DNA of 23,390 nt from NCBI GenBank assembly GCA_036620675.1, contig JAZHEE010000048.1, one strand, 5' to 3'. Origin of the DNA: Jejubacter sp036620675. Its GTDB lineage: Bacteria; Pseudomonadota; Gammaproteobacteria; Enterobacterales; Enterobacteriaceae. Positions 1-7,335 of the stretch are shown piece after piece. Under the pieces are notes generated by a model. The model was not told where the DNA came from. It saw only the letters and a program-made list of their open reading frames with translations, and ran no database searches. Each line of letters starts with the position of its first letter. Position 1 is the stretch's first letter. Position numbers and translations under genes: made by a program.

Positions 1-85
1 GATTTTCACGCCGGAAAGCGGGGTTGTCAGGGGCGGCATCTGAGCCCCTGGCCCGTTCACCGGTTCCGCAACCGACAGATAAAAA
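1..85 (+). repeat. Left arm of an 85-bp inverted repeat, cut by the window edge
   Basis: Bases 1-85 match the reverse complement of 23206-23290 at 82 of 85 positions; the differences are at left positions 20, 21 and 40. Identity stops right after the AAAAA at 81-85. The copy begins at base 1, so the repeat may extend outside the window. It is rich in secondary structure: CAGGGGC (28-34) pairs with GCCCCTG (44-50), and CGGTT (61-65) pairs with AACCG (70-74). It lies directly upstream of the symE-like remnant. I cannot name the family. It could be the end of a mobile element, or a shared leader of accessory genes. Confidence 0.85.
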
Positions 86-95
86 TCCCCTTAAG

Positions 96-330
96 GTGAA
101 CGGAACCTTCACCGGCGCGAGATATTCCTCCAGAACACGGCATAGTCGCAAAAATAGCGCAACCGGCATAACCACATATTACAACCGCAGCCCGGCCTGC
201 ATCTGAAAGAGCGCTGGCTGAAGCCAGATTTGAAATCGGTTGTCCGGTGAAAGTGACCATTGAGCAGGGCAGGATAACGATTTGCCCGGCGACTTCATGT
301 TACCTTTACCCCGTGCAAAAGCGGCTTTAA
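96..330 (+). pseudogene. SymE-like type I toxin, frameshifted remnant
   Basis: Joining three frames rebuilds a SymE-family (AbrB-fold RNA-targeting toxin) core. The first frame reads ...TTYYNRSP up to about 194. A second frame gives PGLHLKERWL (191-220). The third gives AEARFEIGCPVKVTIEQGRI and runs to the TAA at 328-330. The family hallmark is roughly LHLKGRWLEEAGFxxGxPVxVxxxxGxI. The second break fits a 4-base loss from an ancestral TGGCTGGCTGAA, now TGGCTGAA. The first break is a one- or two-base indel between about 183 and 195. No continuous frame covers the domain, so the gene should be inactive. The 5' limit is uncertain, because the first frame is open back to an ATG at 24 inside the inverted repeat. 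E. coli symE is controlled by the antisense RNA SymR; I see no basis for calling one here. Confidence 0.72.
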
Positions 331-359
331 CGCTTAGACAAAAAAGGAAGCACCTTGCA

Positions 360-938
360 ATGACCTACGGCGTGATCGTCCTGGCGGCGGGCGTTGGCCG
401 CCGCTACCGGCAAAGCGGTGGCAGTGGTGAAAAGCTGCTGGCGCGTTACCCTGATGCGGCGGGAAAACCGCAGCCGCTACTGATGCTGACCCTGGCCAAC
501 GCCTGCGCGACGGGCATGCCGGTAACGGCGGTGTGCCGCCCGGAAAGCGCGGAACTCCAGGCGCTGGTGCGCCATGCCGGAGCGCAACCCACGCTACTGG
601 CAAGCCGGGGCAGCGGCGAATCCATCGCCGCCGGGGTAAAGGCGATGTCTGACCTGGACGGCTGGCTCATCGTTCCCGGGGACATGGGTTGGGTAACGGC
701 GCAGGACTATCTGCGGGTACGCCAGGCGTTGCTCCAGGGGCACCGCCAGGTCAGGCTGGCGTGCGACCGTCAGCCCGGGCATCCGGTGGGCTTTGCGGCC
801 GATTACCGTCAGGCGCTGCTGGCCCTGACCGACGATGACGGCGCGAAGCGCCTGCTAAACAGAGAAACTCTGCTGATTTTACAGGCGCCGGAGCGGGTGA
901 TCCGGGATGCCGATCTGTTCAGGGCGCAAGGCGGATAG
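360..938 (+). CDS. MobA/MocA-like nucleotidyltransferase
   Basis: A 192-residue protein of the NTP-transferase (GT-A-like) family that includes molybdopterin cytidylyl- and guanylyltransferases. The nucleotide-binding loop LAAGVGRRY is at residues 8-16, with a conserved Lys at 25. PGDM (107-109 carries the metal-binding Asp) comes next, then GHPVGF (140-145) and DDDGAKRLL (158-166), which resembles the GARxLL segment of MocA-like proteins. I chose the ATG at 360 because AAGGAAG (344-350) sits 9 bases upstream. An in-frame ATG at 282 would overlap the symE remnant and adds no conserved sequence. The 3' end overlaps the convergent hpxE by 20 bases. Such enzymes usually mature the Mo cofactor of xanthine-dehydrogenase-type enzymes, yet none is present here and HpxDE needs no molybdenum. 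The exact substrate is unknown. Confidence 0.8.
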   Translation: MTYGVIVLAAGVGRRYRQSGGSGEKLLARYPDAAGKPQPLLMLTLANACATGMPVTAVCRPESAELQALVRHAGAQPTLLASRGSGESIAAGVKAMSDLDGWLIVPGDMGWVTAQDYLRVRQALLQGHRQVRLACDRQPGHPVGFAADYRQALLALTDDDGAKRLLNRETLLILQAPERVIRDADLFRAQGG

Positions 939-1893
939 TCAGGTTGTCCGTCAGGCTACGGGAGCAGCACAGGGCGACCTGCTGGCGCGGCCCCGACTTT
1001 TCCGCCGCCGACTGCACGCTGTCCCGATGATCCACCCTTCCTTCCGTGACCGGCGTCAGGCAGGCGCCGCAGATCCCCATTTCGCACGAGAGCGGCACGT
1101 CGATACCGTTATCCAGCAGCACCCGGGCAATGGTTTGATCCGCCGCTACCGGCCAGCGCTGGCCGGTGGACGCCAGCGTCACGGTAAAAGCGCCGTCTGA
1201 GGGGGCCGGGGCCGATAGCGCCGGGGGCTGAAACGCCTCGCTGTGAATATTTTCCGGCGCCCAGCCCTGCGCCAGCGCGGCCTGGCGCACGTGGGTCATA
1301 AAACCATCGGGGCCGCACAGATACAGTCGGGTTCCGGCGACCGGTCGCGTGAGTGCTTCTGGCAGGAAGTGACGCGGGCTGTCACCCGCGCTGCTGTGAT
1401 AAATCGTACAGTCGCCGAACCGGAAAGGGTGGGCCAACTGATAGCGAAAAGCAGTCAGCTCCGGGCGTCGAACATAGTAATGCAGGGTAAAAGGGATACC
1501 GGCATCTTCCAGTCTCAGAACCATGGCGTAGAGTGGCGTAATGCCGATCCCCGCCGCCATTAGCACCACTTTGTCGGCCTTCTCCAGCGGGAACAGGTTA
1601 CGCGGCGCAGAGATAGCCAGGCGCTGGCCGGGGCGCAGAGACTCATGAATATAGCGCGATCCACCGCGTGAATCGGGAGTCCGGGCCACGCAGATCAGAT
1701 AGCCCTTACGGCTGTCCGGGTTGCCGGTCAGCGAATACTGACGGATAAGGCCGCCGGGCAAATGCACATCGATATGGGCCCCTGGCGACCATTCCGGTAG
1801 CGTCGCGCCATCCGGCGCCGTCAGCCTGACGGCCAGATTGCCTTCGCCCTGACGCCAGATTCCCTCCACCACCACTTCAAGGGTATTACACAT
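919..1893 (-). CDS. hpxE: HpxE, reductase component of hypoxanthine/xanthine oxygenase
   Basis: A 324-residue oxidoreductase of the phthalate-dioxygenase-reductase/VanB type, passing electrons from NAD(P)H to the Rieske oxygenase HpxD. The flavin-binding motif RQYSLTGNP lies near residues 50-58, and the nucleotide-binding AAGIGITPLYA near 110-120. A C-terminal plant-type [2Fe-2S] ferredoxin domain carries CEMGICGAC (Cys-x4-Cys-x2-Cys) and a last Cys in VALCC near the end. I prefer the ATG at 1893, because a strong GGAGGA sits 8 bases upstream. An in-frame ATG at 1911 overlaps the hpxD stop but has no good ribosome site. The gene follows hpxD in the same operon. In Klebsiella pneumoniae, HpxDE oxidises hypoxanthine to urate and replaces molybdenum xanthine dehydrogenase. 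Confidence 0.9.
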   Translation of the reverse strand: MCNTLEVVVEGIWRQGEGNLAVRLTAPDGATLPEWSPGAHIDVHLPGGLIRQYSLTGNPDSRKGYLICVARTPDSRGGSRYIHESLRPGQRLAISAPRNLFPLEKADKVVLMAAGIGITPLYAMVLRLEDAGIPFTLHYYVRRPELTAFRYQLAHPFRFGDCTIYHSSAGDSPRHFLPEALTRPVAGTRLYLCGPDGFMTHVRQAALAQGWAPENIHSEAFQPPALSAPAPSDGAFTVTLASTGQRWPVAADQTIARVLLDNGIDVPLSCEMGICGACLTPVTEGRVDHRDSVQSAAEKSGPRQQVALCCSRSLTDNLTIRLAP

Positions 1894-1907
1894 AGCGGCT
1901 TCCTCCG

Positions 1908-2945
1908 TCATACCAGGAAAAATTCGCCGAAGCCCATCTTCTTCAGGCCGCGACGGTAGGCGATGGAGCTGCGATCCGCCGGGATATGTGCTTCCAGGCT
2001 CAGATCCAGCGGCAGTTTTTCCGGGCGCTGGGTTTCTACCATCAGCCGATCTTCTTCAAAGACCCGCAGATTGAAGGCGTGCACCTCCCCGACGGGAATA
2101 TGGAGATCGAAGTTGCGGGCGATGGGGGCGAACATCCGGGTTTTGCGGGCTGATACCGGAGAGGCGGCATTCATAATCACCAGCCTGTCTTCCCCCGGAA
2201 AATGCACGGTCAGGGTGGCGGTAAACGGCAGATGCATCTCGAAGCGACGCAGCCAGCGGAAGCCCGGCGGTGCCCGGTCTTCCGCGCCAGCCGGGTAGTT
2301 GCTTACCGTGCTCCAGTAGTCGGCGGTGAAACCGTAATCGGTCTCCTGCGGGCTGTAATCCGGCACCAGCGGATTGTCGGGATCGGCGAAGGTGGCGCTG
2401 TGCACCCAGGCGAAATGGGCCACATCCAGAAAGCCTTCCACCTGACGGCCGGCAAAGCCGTTGACTTCAAACGGTGGACAGTTGATTTGCTGGAAGGCGG
2501 CGTCGTGCCAGTGCGGCATGGTCGGTAGCGGCGCCGGATTATCGGCATCCGGCGCCAGACAGGTCCAGATCAACCCGTAACGCTCTTCCACCGGAAAGGT
2601 CATCAGATTCAGTTTAGCGGGAATCGGACAATCGGGGCTGGCGGGAATACGGTTACAGCGCCCCTCTTCGCCAAAGCGCAGCCCGTGGTAGGGGCAGATA
2701 ATACCGGCTTCATCGTGAAAGCCCAGGGTCAGCGGCACGCCGCGGTGGGGGCAGACATCCCGGGCCGCCACCGCCAGGCCGTTGATGCGATACAGCACCA
2801 GCGGTTCGTCCAGCAGTACCGCCTTATACGGTTTGCTGTCGACATCGCAGGCTCTGGCGACCGGGTGCCAGCAGCGGGCCAGCCGTAGCCAGTCTTCAGG
2901 ATCGAAACTACAGTGGGCGGGCGGTGTGGGTCGATGGGCTTTCAT
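1908..2945 (-). CDS. hpxD: HpxD, Rieske oxygenase acting on hypoxanthine/xanthine
   Basis: A 345-residue ring-hydroxylating oxygenase alpha-type subunit. The Rieske [2Fe-2S] ligands are Cys65-x-His67 in CPHRG and Cys84-x2-His87 in CPYHG. The mononuclear iron site is visible as E170-x3-D174-x2-H177-x4-H182 in EGFLDVAHFAWVH. The ATG at 2945 has GGGGAG 6 bases upstream. It is the first gene of hpxDE and is divergent from hpxR across 118 bases. Relatives act on aromatic acids. The assignment to hypoxanthine and xanthine rests on the K. pneumoniae hpx work and on the gene order here. In that organism the operon is reported to be sigma70-dependent and induced by hypoxanthine through HpxR, and I see no -24/-12 element upstream here. 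Confidence 0.92.
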   Translation of the reverse strand: MKAHRPTPPAHCSFDPEDWLRLARCWHPVARACDVDSKPYKAVLLDEPLVLYRINGLAVAARDVCPHRGVPLTLGFHDEAGIICPYHGLRFGEEGRCNRIPASPDCPIPAKLNLMTFPVEERYGLIWTCLAPDADNPAPLPTMPHWHDAAFQQINCPPFEVNGFAGRQVEGFLDVAHFAWVHSATFADPDNPLVPDYSPQETDYGFTADYWSTVSNYPAGAEDRAPPGFRWLRRFEMHLPFTATLTVHFPGEDRLVIMNAASPVSARKTRMFAPIARNFDLHIPVGEVHAFNLRVFEEDRLMVETQRPEKLPLDLSLEAHIPADRSSIAYRRGLKKMGFGEFFLV

Positions 2946-3063
2946 CGGCGTCTCCCCTGTGACAGGTGAAAGTAGCTTGTGGCCCTATTGTTGCCAGGCT
3001 ATGGTGTTCACATCCATCACCATTAATTCAGTAATCTGTTGCAAAAAAGTCGACAGGGGAATC
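2946..3063. promoter_or_regulatory. hpxD-hpxR divergent promoter region with candidate HpxR site
   Basis: A 118-base intergenic region serving both genes. From memory, HpxR in K. pneumoniae binds TCTGC-N4-GCAAA between hpxD and hpxR. The closest match here is TCTG-TT-GCAAA at 3035-3045, with a shorter gap. Next to it is a dyad, ATTA-N6-TAAT, at 3022-3035. Both lie 20-40 bases before the hpxR start, where a bound LysR protein could repress its own gene. I could not assign convincing -35/-10 hexamers. AGGGGA at 3055-3060 is the hpxR ribosome site. Confidence 0.5.
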
Positions 3064-3969
3064 ATGAGTCCATTTTCACGTTTCGCGCGCTATTTTGCCG
3101 AGGTGGCTCGCTGCGGCAGCCTGCGGCGGGCGGCGGAAACGCTGCATATTTCCGCCTCGGCCATTAACCGCCAGATTTTGCAGGCCGAAGAGGCCTTCGG
3201 TATTCCGCTGTTCGAACGCCTGCCGGAAGGGCTGAGGATGACCACGGCGGGGGAACTGCTGTACAGCGATATTTTGCGCTGGCAGCGCGAATTTCGCCTG
3301 ACCCGTCAGAGATTCGATGAGCTCCAGGGGCTGAAGCGGGGCAGGGTCAGCGCGGGAATGGTGCAGGCGCTGTCGGAAGGGGCCGTCGCCAGCGCTTTTT
3401 CCACTATTATTGACGACCACCCCTGGCTGGAACTGGAGCTCAGCGTGGCGGACAGCCGCAGCCTGAGCCAGCGGATACGCGACGCGGAACTCGATTTCGG
3501 GCTGATTCTGGATCCCGAAGGGCAGGCGGGGCTCGATGTTGTCGCCTTCGCTGAACTGGATATGGGGGTGATCGTACCGGCGAACAGCCCGCTGGCAGGG
3601 GCCGAAAGCCTGGCGCCAGGCGCGCTTTCCGGCGAGCGCCATATCCTGCCTGGGGCGCCGCTCATTGTCCATGAACGGGTGGTGATGCTCTATCGGCATC
3701 ATGATTTCGCGCCAGGCAATGTTATAACCTGCAACGATATCCGGATGATTAAGTCGCTGATTCGCCAGGGAAGCGGCGTCTGCATTTTGAGCCTGCTCGA
3801 TGTACTGGAGGAGGTTAAAGCAGGTCAGCTGGCGTTTGTGCCGCTCAGGGGGCAGCGGCTGCGTCCGCTGACCCTGGCGTTATGCGTTGCGCCAGCGCGC
3901 CAGCTTTCCCGACCGGCGCGGGCGGTGATTCAGCGGATGGCTGAAGTCATCGAGGGGTTGACGCCTTAG
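3064..3969 (+). CDS. hpxR: HpxR, LysR-type regulator of hpxDE
   Basis: A 301-residue LysR-family transcription factor. The N-terminal winged helix-turn-helix (about residues 3-62) includes FARYFAEVARCGSLRRAAE, SASAINRQI and PLFERLPEGLRMTTAGE. An effector-binding periplasmic-binding-protein-like domain follows from about residue 90. The ATG at 3064 is preceded by AGGGGA at a spacing of 3. Upstream ATGs in the same frame run through hpxD antisense and are not believable. The gene is divergent from hpxDE and its 3' end meets hpxO head-on: the hpxR stop (3967-3969) and the hpxO stop (3966-3968) overlap. In K. pneumoniae HpxR activates hpxDE in response to hypoxanthine and represses itself; the same role is inferred here. 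Confidence 0.88.
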   Translation: MSPFSRFARYFAEVARCGSLRRAAETLHISASAINRQILQAEEAFGIPLFERLPEGLRMTTAGELLYSDILRWQREFRLTRQRFDELQGLKRGRVSAGMVQALSEGAVASAFSTIIDDHPWLELELSVADSRSLSQRIRDAELDFGLILDPEGQAGLDVVAFAELDMGVIVPANSPLAGAESLAPGALSGERHILPGAPLIVHERVVMLYRHHDFAPGNVITCNDIRMIKSLIRQGSGVCILSLLDVLEEVKAGQLAFVPLRGQRLRPLTLALCVAPARQLSRPARAVIQRMAEVIEGLTP

Positions 3970-5120
3970 CCCAGGGGGCCGCCCTGGATGGTGTCGCACA
4001 GCCCGGCAATGATGCGCTCGCCGGACTCCTGGCACAGCTCCTGGTACCAGGCCTGGGTTAGCGCCATATCCTTGCCATGGGTGATATCGCAGCGTTTACG
4101 TGCTTTAAGCACCAGATCCCGCACCCGATCGCAGCGTTGCGCTTCGTAGTCGCGCAGCGCAGCTTCAATGGTGTTATGGGTTCTGAATGCGTTGCCCAGC
4201 ACTACGGCGTCCTCCATCGCGGCGCAGCCGCCCTGGCCGATATCCGGCGTGGTGTTGTGAGCCGCGTCGCCCAGCAGTGCTATCCGGCCGCTTACCAGCC
4301 TGCCAAAAGGCTCCACGTCATGGATTTCGATGCGGTTAATGGTTTGCGTGTCGATAGCGGCGATTAACTTCTGCACTTCGGGCGCCCAGCCAGCGAAGTA
4401 ATGAGTCAGATCGGCCCGGGCGCTGGCGCGATCCTGAGCCAGCCCGGACGGTAGCGGCACGTCGAAGAAGCAGTAGAAACGTCCGCCGGCAACCGGCATC
4501 AGCGAGACGCGCTTGCCTTCCCCTACCCAGGTGGTCCACTGATCCGCCGGGGCGATGGACTCATCGATAGCCACCAGACCGTTCCAGTTAACGTAACCGG
4601 CGTAGCGTCGTTCCGGGGTATAGCCCAGCACCGCGGGGCGGATAACCGAGCGGCTGCCGTCGGCGGCAATCAGAAAATCGCCGCTGGCCTGGCTGCCGTC
4701 GGCAAACCAGGCGCTAACGCCATTCTCATACTGTTCGACTCGCTCCACTCGCTTGCCAAACTGCACGGCATCGTGACCCCAGCGTTCCAGCATCTTCTGT
4801 TGCAAACTGGCTCTGGCTACCGGGCAGGGGCGTTCGCCTACTCGTTCCACCAGCGGCGCCAGGCTAAAGCGCGTCATCGTTTCACCGCGCTGATAGTCCT
4901 GGTATGCCATATAGCGCATCTGGCCGCCGAATTCCCGGGGAATATCGCCCATCCCCAGGTGATTCAGGCACTTTACGCCGTTGGGCCAGATGGAAATCGC
5001 GGCGCCCACCGGTTTAATCTCCGCCACGGCTTCGAAAACCTCGCAGCCGATACCGACCTGCTTCAGGGCTGCCGCCGTGCTCAGGCCGCCAATGCCCGCG
5101 CCAATAATCAGTGCTTTCAT
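3966..5120 (-). CDS. hpxO: HpxO, FAD-dependent urate hydroxylase
   Basis: A 384-residue flavoprotein monooxygenase of the p-hydroxybenzoate-hydroxylase fold, oxidising urate to 5-hydroxyisourate with NADH and O2. The FAD-binding Rossmann motif GAGIGGLSTA is at residues 7-16, and the DG motif is AADGSRSVIR (152-161). The second FAD motif, GDAAHNTTPDIGQGG, lies near residue 285. Arg204 and Tyr216, named as substrate residues in the K. pneumoniae enzyme, fall at exactly these numbers. I chose the ATG at 5120 because the Rossmann strand starts at once and GGAGA lies 5 bases upstream. The in-frame ATG at 5189 would place the promoter elements inside the gene. The length equals that of Klebsiella HpxO. 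The gene is transcribed alone, divergent from hpxPQT. Confidence 0.94.
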   Translation of the reverse strand: MKALIIGAGIGGLSTAAALKQVGIGCEVFEAVAEIKPVGAAISIWPNGVKCLNHLGMGDIPREFGGQMRYMAYQDYQRGETMTRFSLAPLVERVGERPCPVARASLQQKMLERWGHDAVQFGKRVERVEQYENGVSAWFADGSQASGDFLIAADGSRSVIRPAVLGYTPERRYAGYVNWNGLVAIDESIAPADQWTTWVGEGKRVSLMPVAGGRFYCFFDVPLPSGLAQDRASARADLTHYFAGWAPEVQKLIAAIDTQTINRIEIHDVEPFGRLVSGRIALLGDAAHNTTPDIGQGGCAAMEDAVVLGNAFRTHNTIEAALRDYEAQRCDRVRDLVLKARKRCDITHGKDMALTQAWYQELCQESGERIIAGLCDTIQGGPLG

Positions 5121-5155
5121 GATGTTCTCCGGATGTGTGTGCGTCACAGGGCTCA

Positions 5156-5170
5156 GCAATTTGCGTACCA
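5156..5170 (-). promoter_or_regulatory. Candidate sigma54 promoter of hpxO
   Basis: On the minus strand TGGTAC-GCAAA-TTGC reads from 5170 to 5156. It matches the -24/-12 consensus TGGCACG-N4-TTGC with one change and has the exact 11-base step from GG to GC. The predicted start, about 12 bases past GC (near 5144), leaves a leader of about 24 bases before the hpxO ATG, containing its Shine-Dalgarno sequence. Confidence 0.7.
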
Positions 5171-5221
5171 GCCTGAGATGGCGTGCCATCCGGCCCCTGC
5201 ACGCGCAACGCGATATTTTTA

Positions 5222-5238
5222 TGCACCAGGTTGATGCA
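5222..5238. promoter_or_regulatory. Candidate NtrC site shared by hpxO and hpxPQT
   Basis: TGCACCAGGTTGATGCA matches the NtrC dyad TGCACCA-N3-TGGTGCA with one mismatch. Its centre is about 86 bases upstream of the predicted hpxO start and about 218 upstream of the predicted hpxP start. Both distances are feasible for an enhancer-binding protein. NtrC/sigma54 control of hpxPQT is reported in K. pneumoniae. No second full site is seen in this intergenic region; GCACCA at 5310-5315 is at most a half site. Confidence 0.65.
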
Positions 5239-5357
5239 AAAAGTCTCTTTCAACGCCTTTTTTTGGAACATTTGCTTTCATCGATTTCATGTAAGAATCT
5301 AAAGTTTCATTCTGGCGGTACAGATTACGCACCAGCGGCAAGAAAATATTTATTGAG

Positions 5358-5370
5358 TAATTTATTGATA
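5358..5370 (-). promoter_or_regulatory. Candidate IHF site upstream of hpxP
   Basis: On the minus strand TATCAATAAATTA fits the IHF consensus WATCAA-N4-TTR exactly, in a locally AT-rich stretch (about 5335-5400). Its centre is about 84 bases upstream of the predicted hpxP start, between the NtrC-like dyad and the -24/-12 element, where IHF usually bends DNA to bring NtrC to sigma54 polymerase. Confidence 0.55.
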
Positions 5371-5421
5371 TTTAAAGGGTAAAAAGGATTTTCTTATGAA
5401 TGGCTTACGATGGCGCTAATC

Positions 5422-5437
5422 TGGCGTGGATTATGCA
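5422..5437 (+). promoter_or_regulatory. Candidate sigma54 promoter of hpxPQT
   Basis: TGGCGT-GGATT-ATGCA keeps the essential GG and GC at the correct 11-base step. It differs from TGGCAC-N5-TTGC at three other positions. The start would be near 5448, about 27 bases before the hpxP ATG. Sigma54 dependence of hpxPQT is known in K. pneumoniae, which supports this weaker match. Confidence 0.6.
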
Positions 5438-5474
5438 AAGTCCGGGTAACTTCTTTTAAGGGGACGGATTGACC

Positions 5475-6857
5475 ATGTCAGACGCAAACAACAACCCGCT
5501 GCTTTACGGTCTTGAACAACGTATTGCGCCGCTGCCCGGCTTTTTTAGCGCCCTGCAGCACGTTCTGGCCGGACTTATCAGCATCGTCACGCCGCCGCTG
5601 ATTATCGGTGCCGCGCTGGGGCTTGGTCCCTGGATGCCGTATCTGATCAGCATGTCGCTGCTGGCGTCCGGTATTGGTACCCTGCTACAGGCCAATCGCA
5701 TTCGCGGGATCGGCGCCGGGATGATCTGCATGCAGGGCACCAGCTTTGCGTTTGTCGGGGTCGCTATCTCCGGCGGGCTGTGGGTTAAGGGGCAGGGCGG
5801 TGGCCCGGAAGATATTATGGCGATGCTGTTCGGGGTGAACTTCGTCGCGGCGCTGGTTCCGGTACTGATCAGCCGCTTCATTGAGCCGCTGAAGCGGATC
5901 TTCACGCCGCTCATTACCGGCACGGTGATCGCCCTGATCGGCATCAGCCTGATCAAAGTCAGCGTCATGAACTGGAGCGGCGGCAAGGGGGCCGCAGACT
6001 TCGGCAGCCCGACCAATATTGCGCTGGGGGCCGGCACTCTGGGCGCGATCGTCCTGCTTAGCTGTTCGCGCAATCGCTGGCTGCGGCTGGCCTCTGTCGT
6101 TATTGGTATTGTAGCGGGCTGCATTGCGGCGGCGCTGACCGGTCACTTTCATCCGACGATGCCCGGCGATAGCTGGTTCCGGCTTCCGGCGCTGTTTCCG
6201 TTCGGCTTCCGGTTTAACTGGGCGATATTTTTGCCCATCGCCCTGGTTTCGCTGGTTTGTGTGCTGGAAGCGGTGGGGGATCTCACCGCTAACAGCCTGA
6301 TCTCTCAACAGCCCATCGATAATGCGGCGTTTCGCTCGCGGCTGAAAGGGGGCATTCTGGCAGATGGCCTGAGCTGTATGATTGCCGCCGCGCTGTGCGC
6401 CTTTCCCAATACCACCTTTGCCCAGAATAACGGTGTGATCCAGATGACCGGCGTCGCCAGTCGCTACGTGGGGCGCTATATGGCGGGGATCCTGATTGTG
6501 CTGGGGCTGTTTCCACCATTTGGCGAACTGCTGCGTCAGATCCCGGCGCCGGTGCTGGGGGGGGCGACCATGGTGATGTTCGGCTGCGTGGTGGCTGCCG
6601 GTATTCGCATTATCACCCAGAATCCGTTAACCCAGCGCGATATGCTGATCGTCGGACTGTCGTTCGGTATTGGCCTCGGCAGCGAAGCGGTGCCGGGGGC
6701 GCTGGCCCATTTTCCGAATATCGTCGCGACGCTGATGGGATCGGCGGCGGCCAGCGGTGGTCTGACCGCCATAGTTCTGAATCTGATTATGCCGGGCGAA
6801 AAGGCCAGCCCGGCGTTAACCGCAAGGAGTGGCCATGACAGCCCTGACTCTGTTTAA
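5475..6857 (+). CDS. hpxP: HpxP, NCS2-family purine (urate/xanthine) permease
   Basis: A 460-residue inner-membrane permease of the nucleobase-ascorbate (NAT/NCS2, xanthine/urate:H+ symporter) family. Many hydrophobic segments run through its length, as expected for 14 TM helices. The NAT signature QNNGVIQMTG fits [QEP]-N-x-G-x4-T-[RKG], and an EAVGDLTANS segment precedes it, as in UacT/XanQ relatives. The ATG at 5475 has AAGGGGA (5458-5464) 10 bases upstream; a TTG at 5469 is a weaker alternative. It is the first gene of hpxPQT and its last 23 bases overlap hpxQ. The substrate (urate, xanthine or hypoxanthine) is inferred from context. Confidence 0.9.
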   Translation: MSDANNNPLLYGLEQRIAPLPGFFSALQHVLAGLISIVTPPLIIGAALGLGPWMPYLISMSLLASGIGTLLQANRIRGIGAGMICMQGTSFAFVGVAISGGLWVKGQGGGPEDIMAMLFGVNFVAALVPVLISRFIEPLKRIFTPLITGTVIALIGISLIKVSVMNWSGGKGAADFGSPTNIALGAGTLGAIVLLSCSRNRWLRLASVVIGIVAGCIAAALTGHFHPTMPGDSWFRLPALFPFGFRFNWAIFLPIALVSLVCVLEAVGDLTANSLISQQPIDNAAFRSRLKGGILADGLSCMIAAALCAFPNTTFAQNNGVIQMTGVASRYVGRYMAGILIVLGLFPPFGELLRQIPAPVLGGATMVMFGCVVAAGIRIITQNPLTQRDMLIVGLSFGIGLGSEAVPGALAHFPNIVATLMGSAAASGGLTAIVLNLIMPGEKASPALTARSGHDSPDSV

Positions 6858-7335
6858 TCAATTCTCCGTCGAACAGGCACGGGCGCTGCTTGCCCCCTGT
6901 GTTGCGCTCCCTGACTGGGTGGAGCGCCTGGTGGCGCAGCGGCCATACGCCAGCCGCGCGGCGCTACTGGATAAAGCCCGGGCTCTGGCCACTGACTGGA
7001 GTGAGGCTGAGCTAATCCAGGCACTGGGCGCCCATCCGCGTATTGGCGAAAAGCCGCAGACGACCGGGGAAGACGCTGAATTTTCCCGCCGTGAACAGGC
7101 GGCGGTAGACGATAATGACGCCCGACTGGCTCTGGCGCTAAAGGAAGGCAATGCGCGCTACGAGGCGCGCTTTGGCCGGGTTTTTCTGATCCGGGCCAAA
7201 GGCCGGAGCGGCGAAGAGATACTGTCGGCGCTGGAGCGTCGGTTGAATAACAGCGATGCTGAAGAGCTGCGGGAAACCCTGGCGCAACTGGCGGAGATTA
7301 CGCTACTAAGGCTAGAAGGAGTGATAAGCGAATGA
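6835..7335 (+). CDS. hpxQ: HpxQ, OHCU decarboxylase
   Basis: A 166-residue 2-oxo-4-hydroxy-4-carboxy-5-ureidoimidazoline decarboxylase, turning the HpxT product into S-allantoin. The catalytic histidine is His67 in LGAHPRIGEKP, the same number as in characterised homologues. The conserved FSRREQAAVD follows near residue 83. The length equals that of the K. pneumoniae enzyme. The ATG at 6835 has AAGGAG 5 bases upstream; a GTG two codons earlier (6829) overlaps that ribosome site and is less likely. It starts inside the end of hpxP and shares ATGA with hpxT, so the three are translationally coupled. Confidence 0.93.
   Translation: MTALTLFNQFSVEQARALLAPCVALPDWVERLVAQRPYASRAALLDKARALATDWSEAELIQALGAHPRIGEKPQTTGEDAEFSRREQAAVDDNDARLALALKEGNARYEARFGRVFLIRAKGRSGEEILSALERRLNNSDAEELRETLAQLAEITLLRLEGVISE

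Noticed and set aside
24..206. A 60-codon open frame starting in the left repeat as an intact small protein
   Set aside because: Its second half is the first frame of the broken symE-like domain, so it is a truncated remnant rather than a complete gene.
282..359. Upstream ATG at 282 for the MobA-like gene
   Set aside because: It would overlap the symE remnant, lacks a ribosome site and adds residues before the conserved nucleotide-binding strand.
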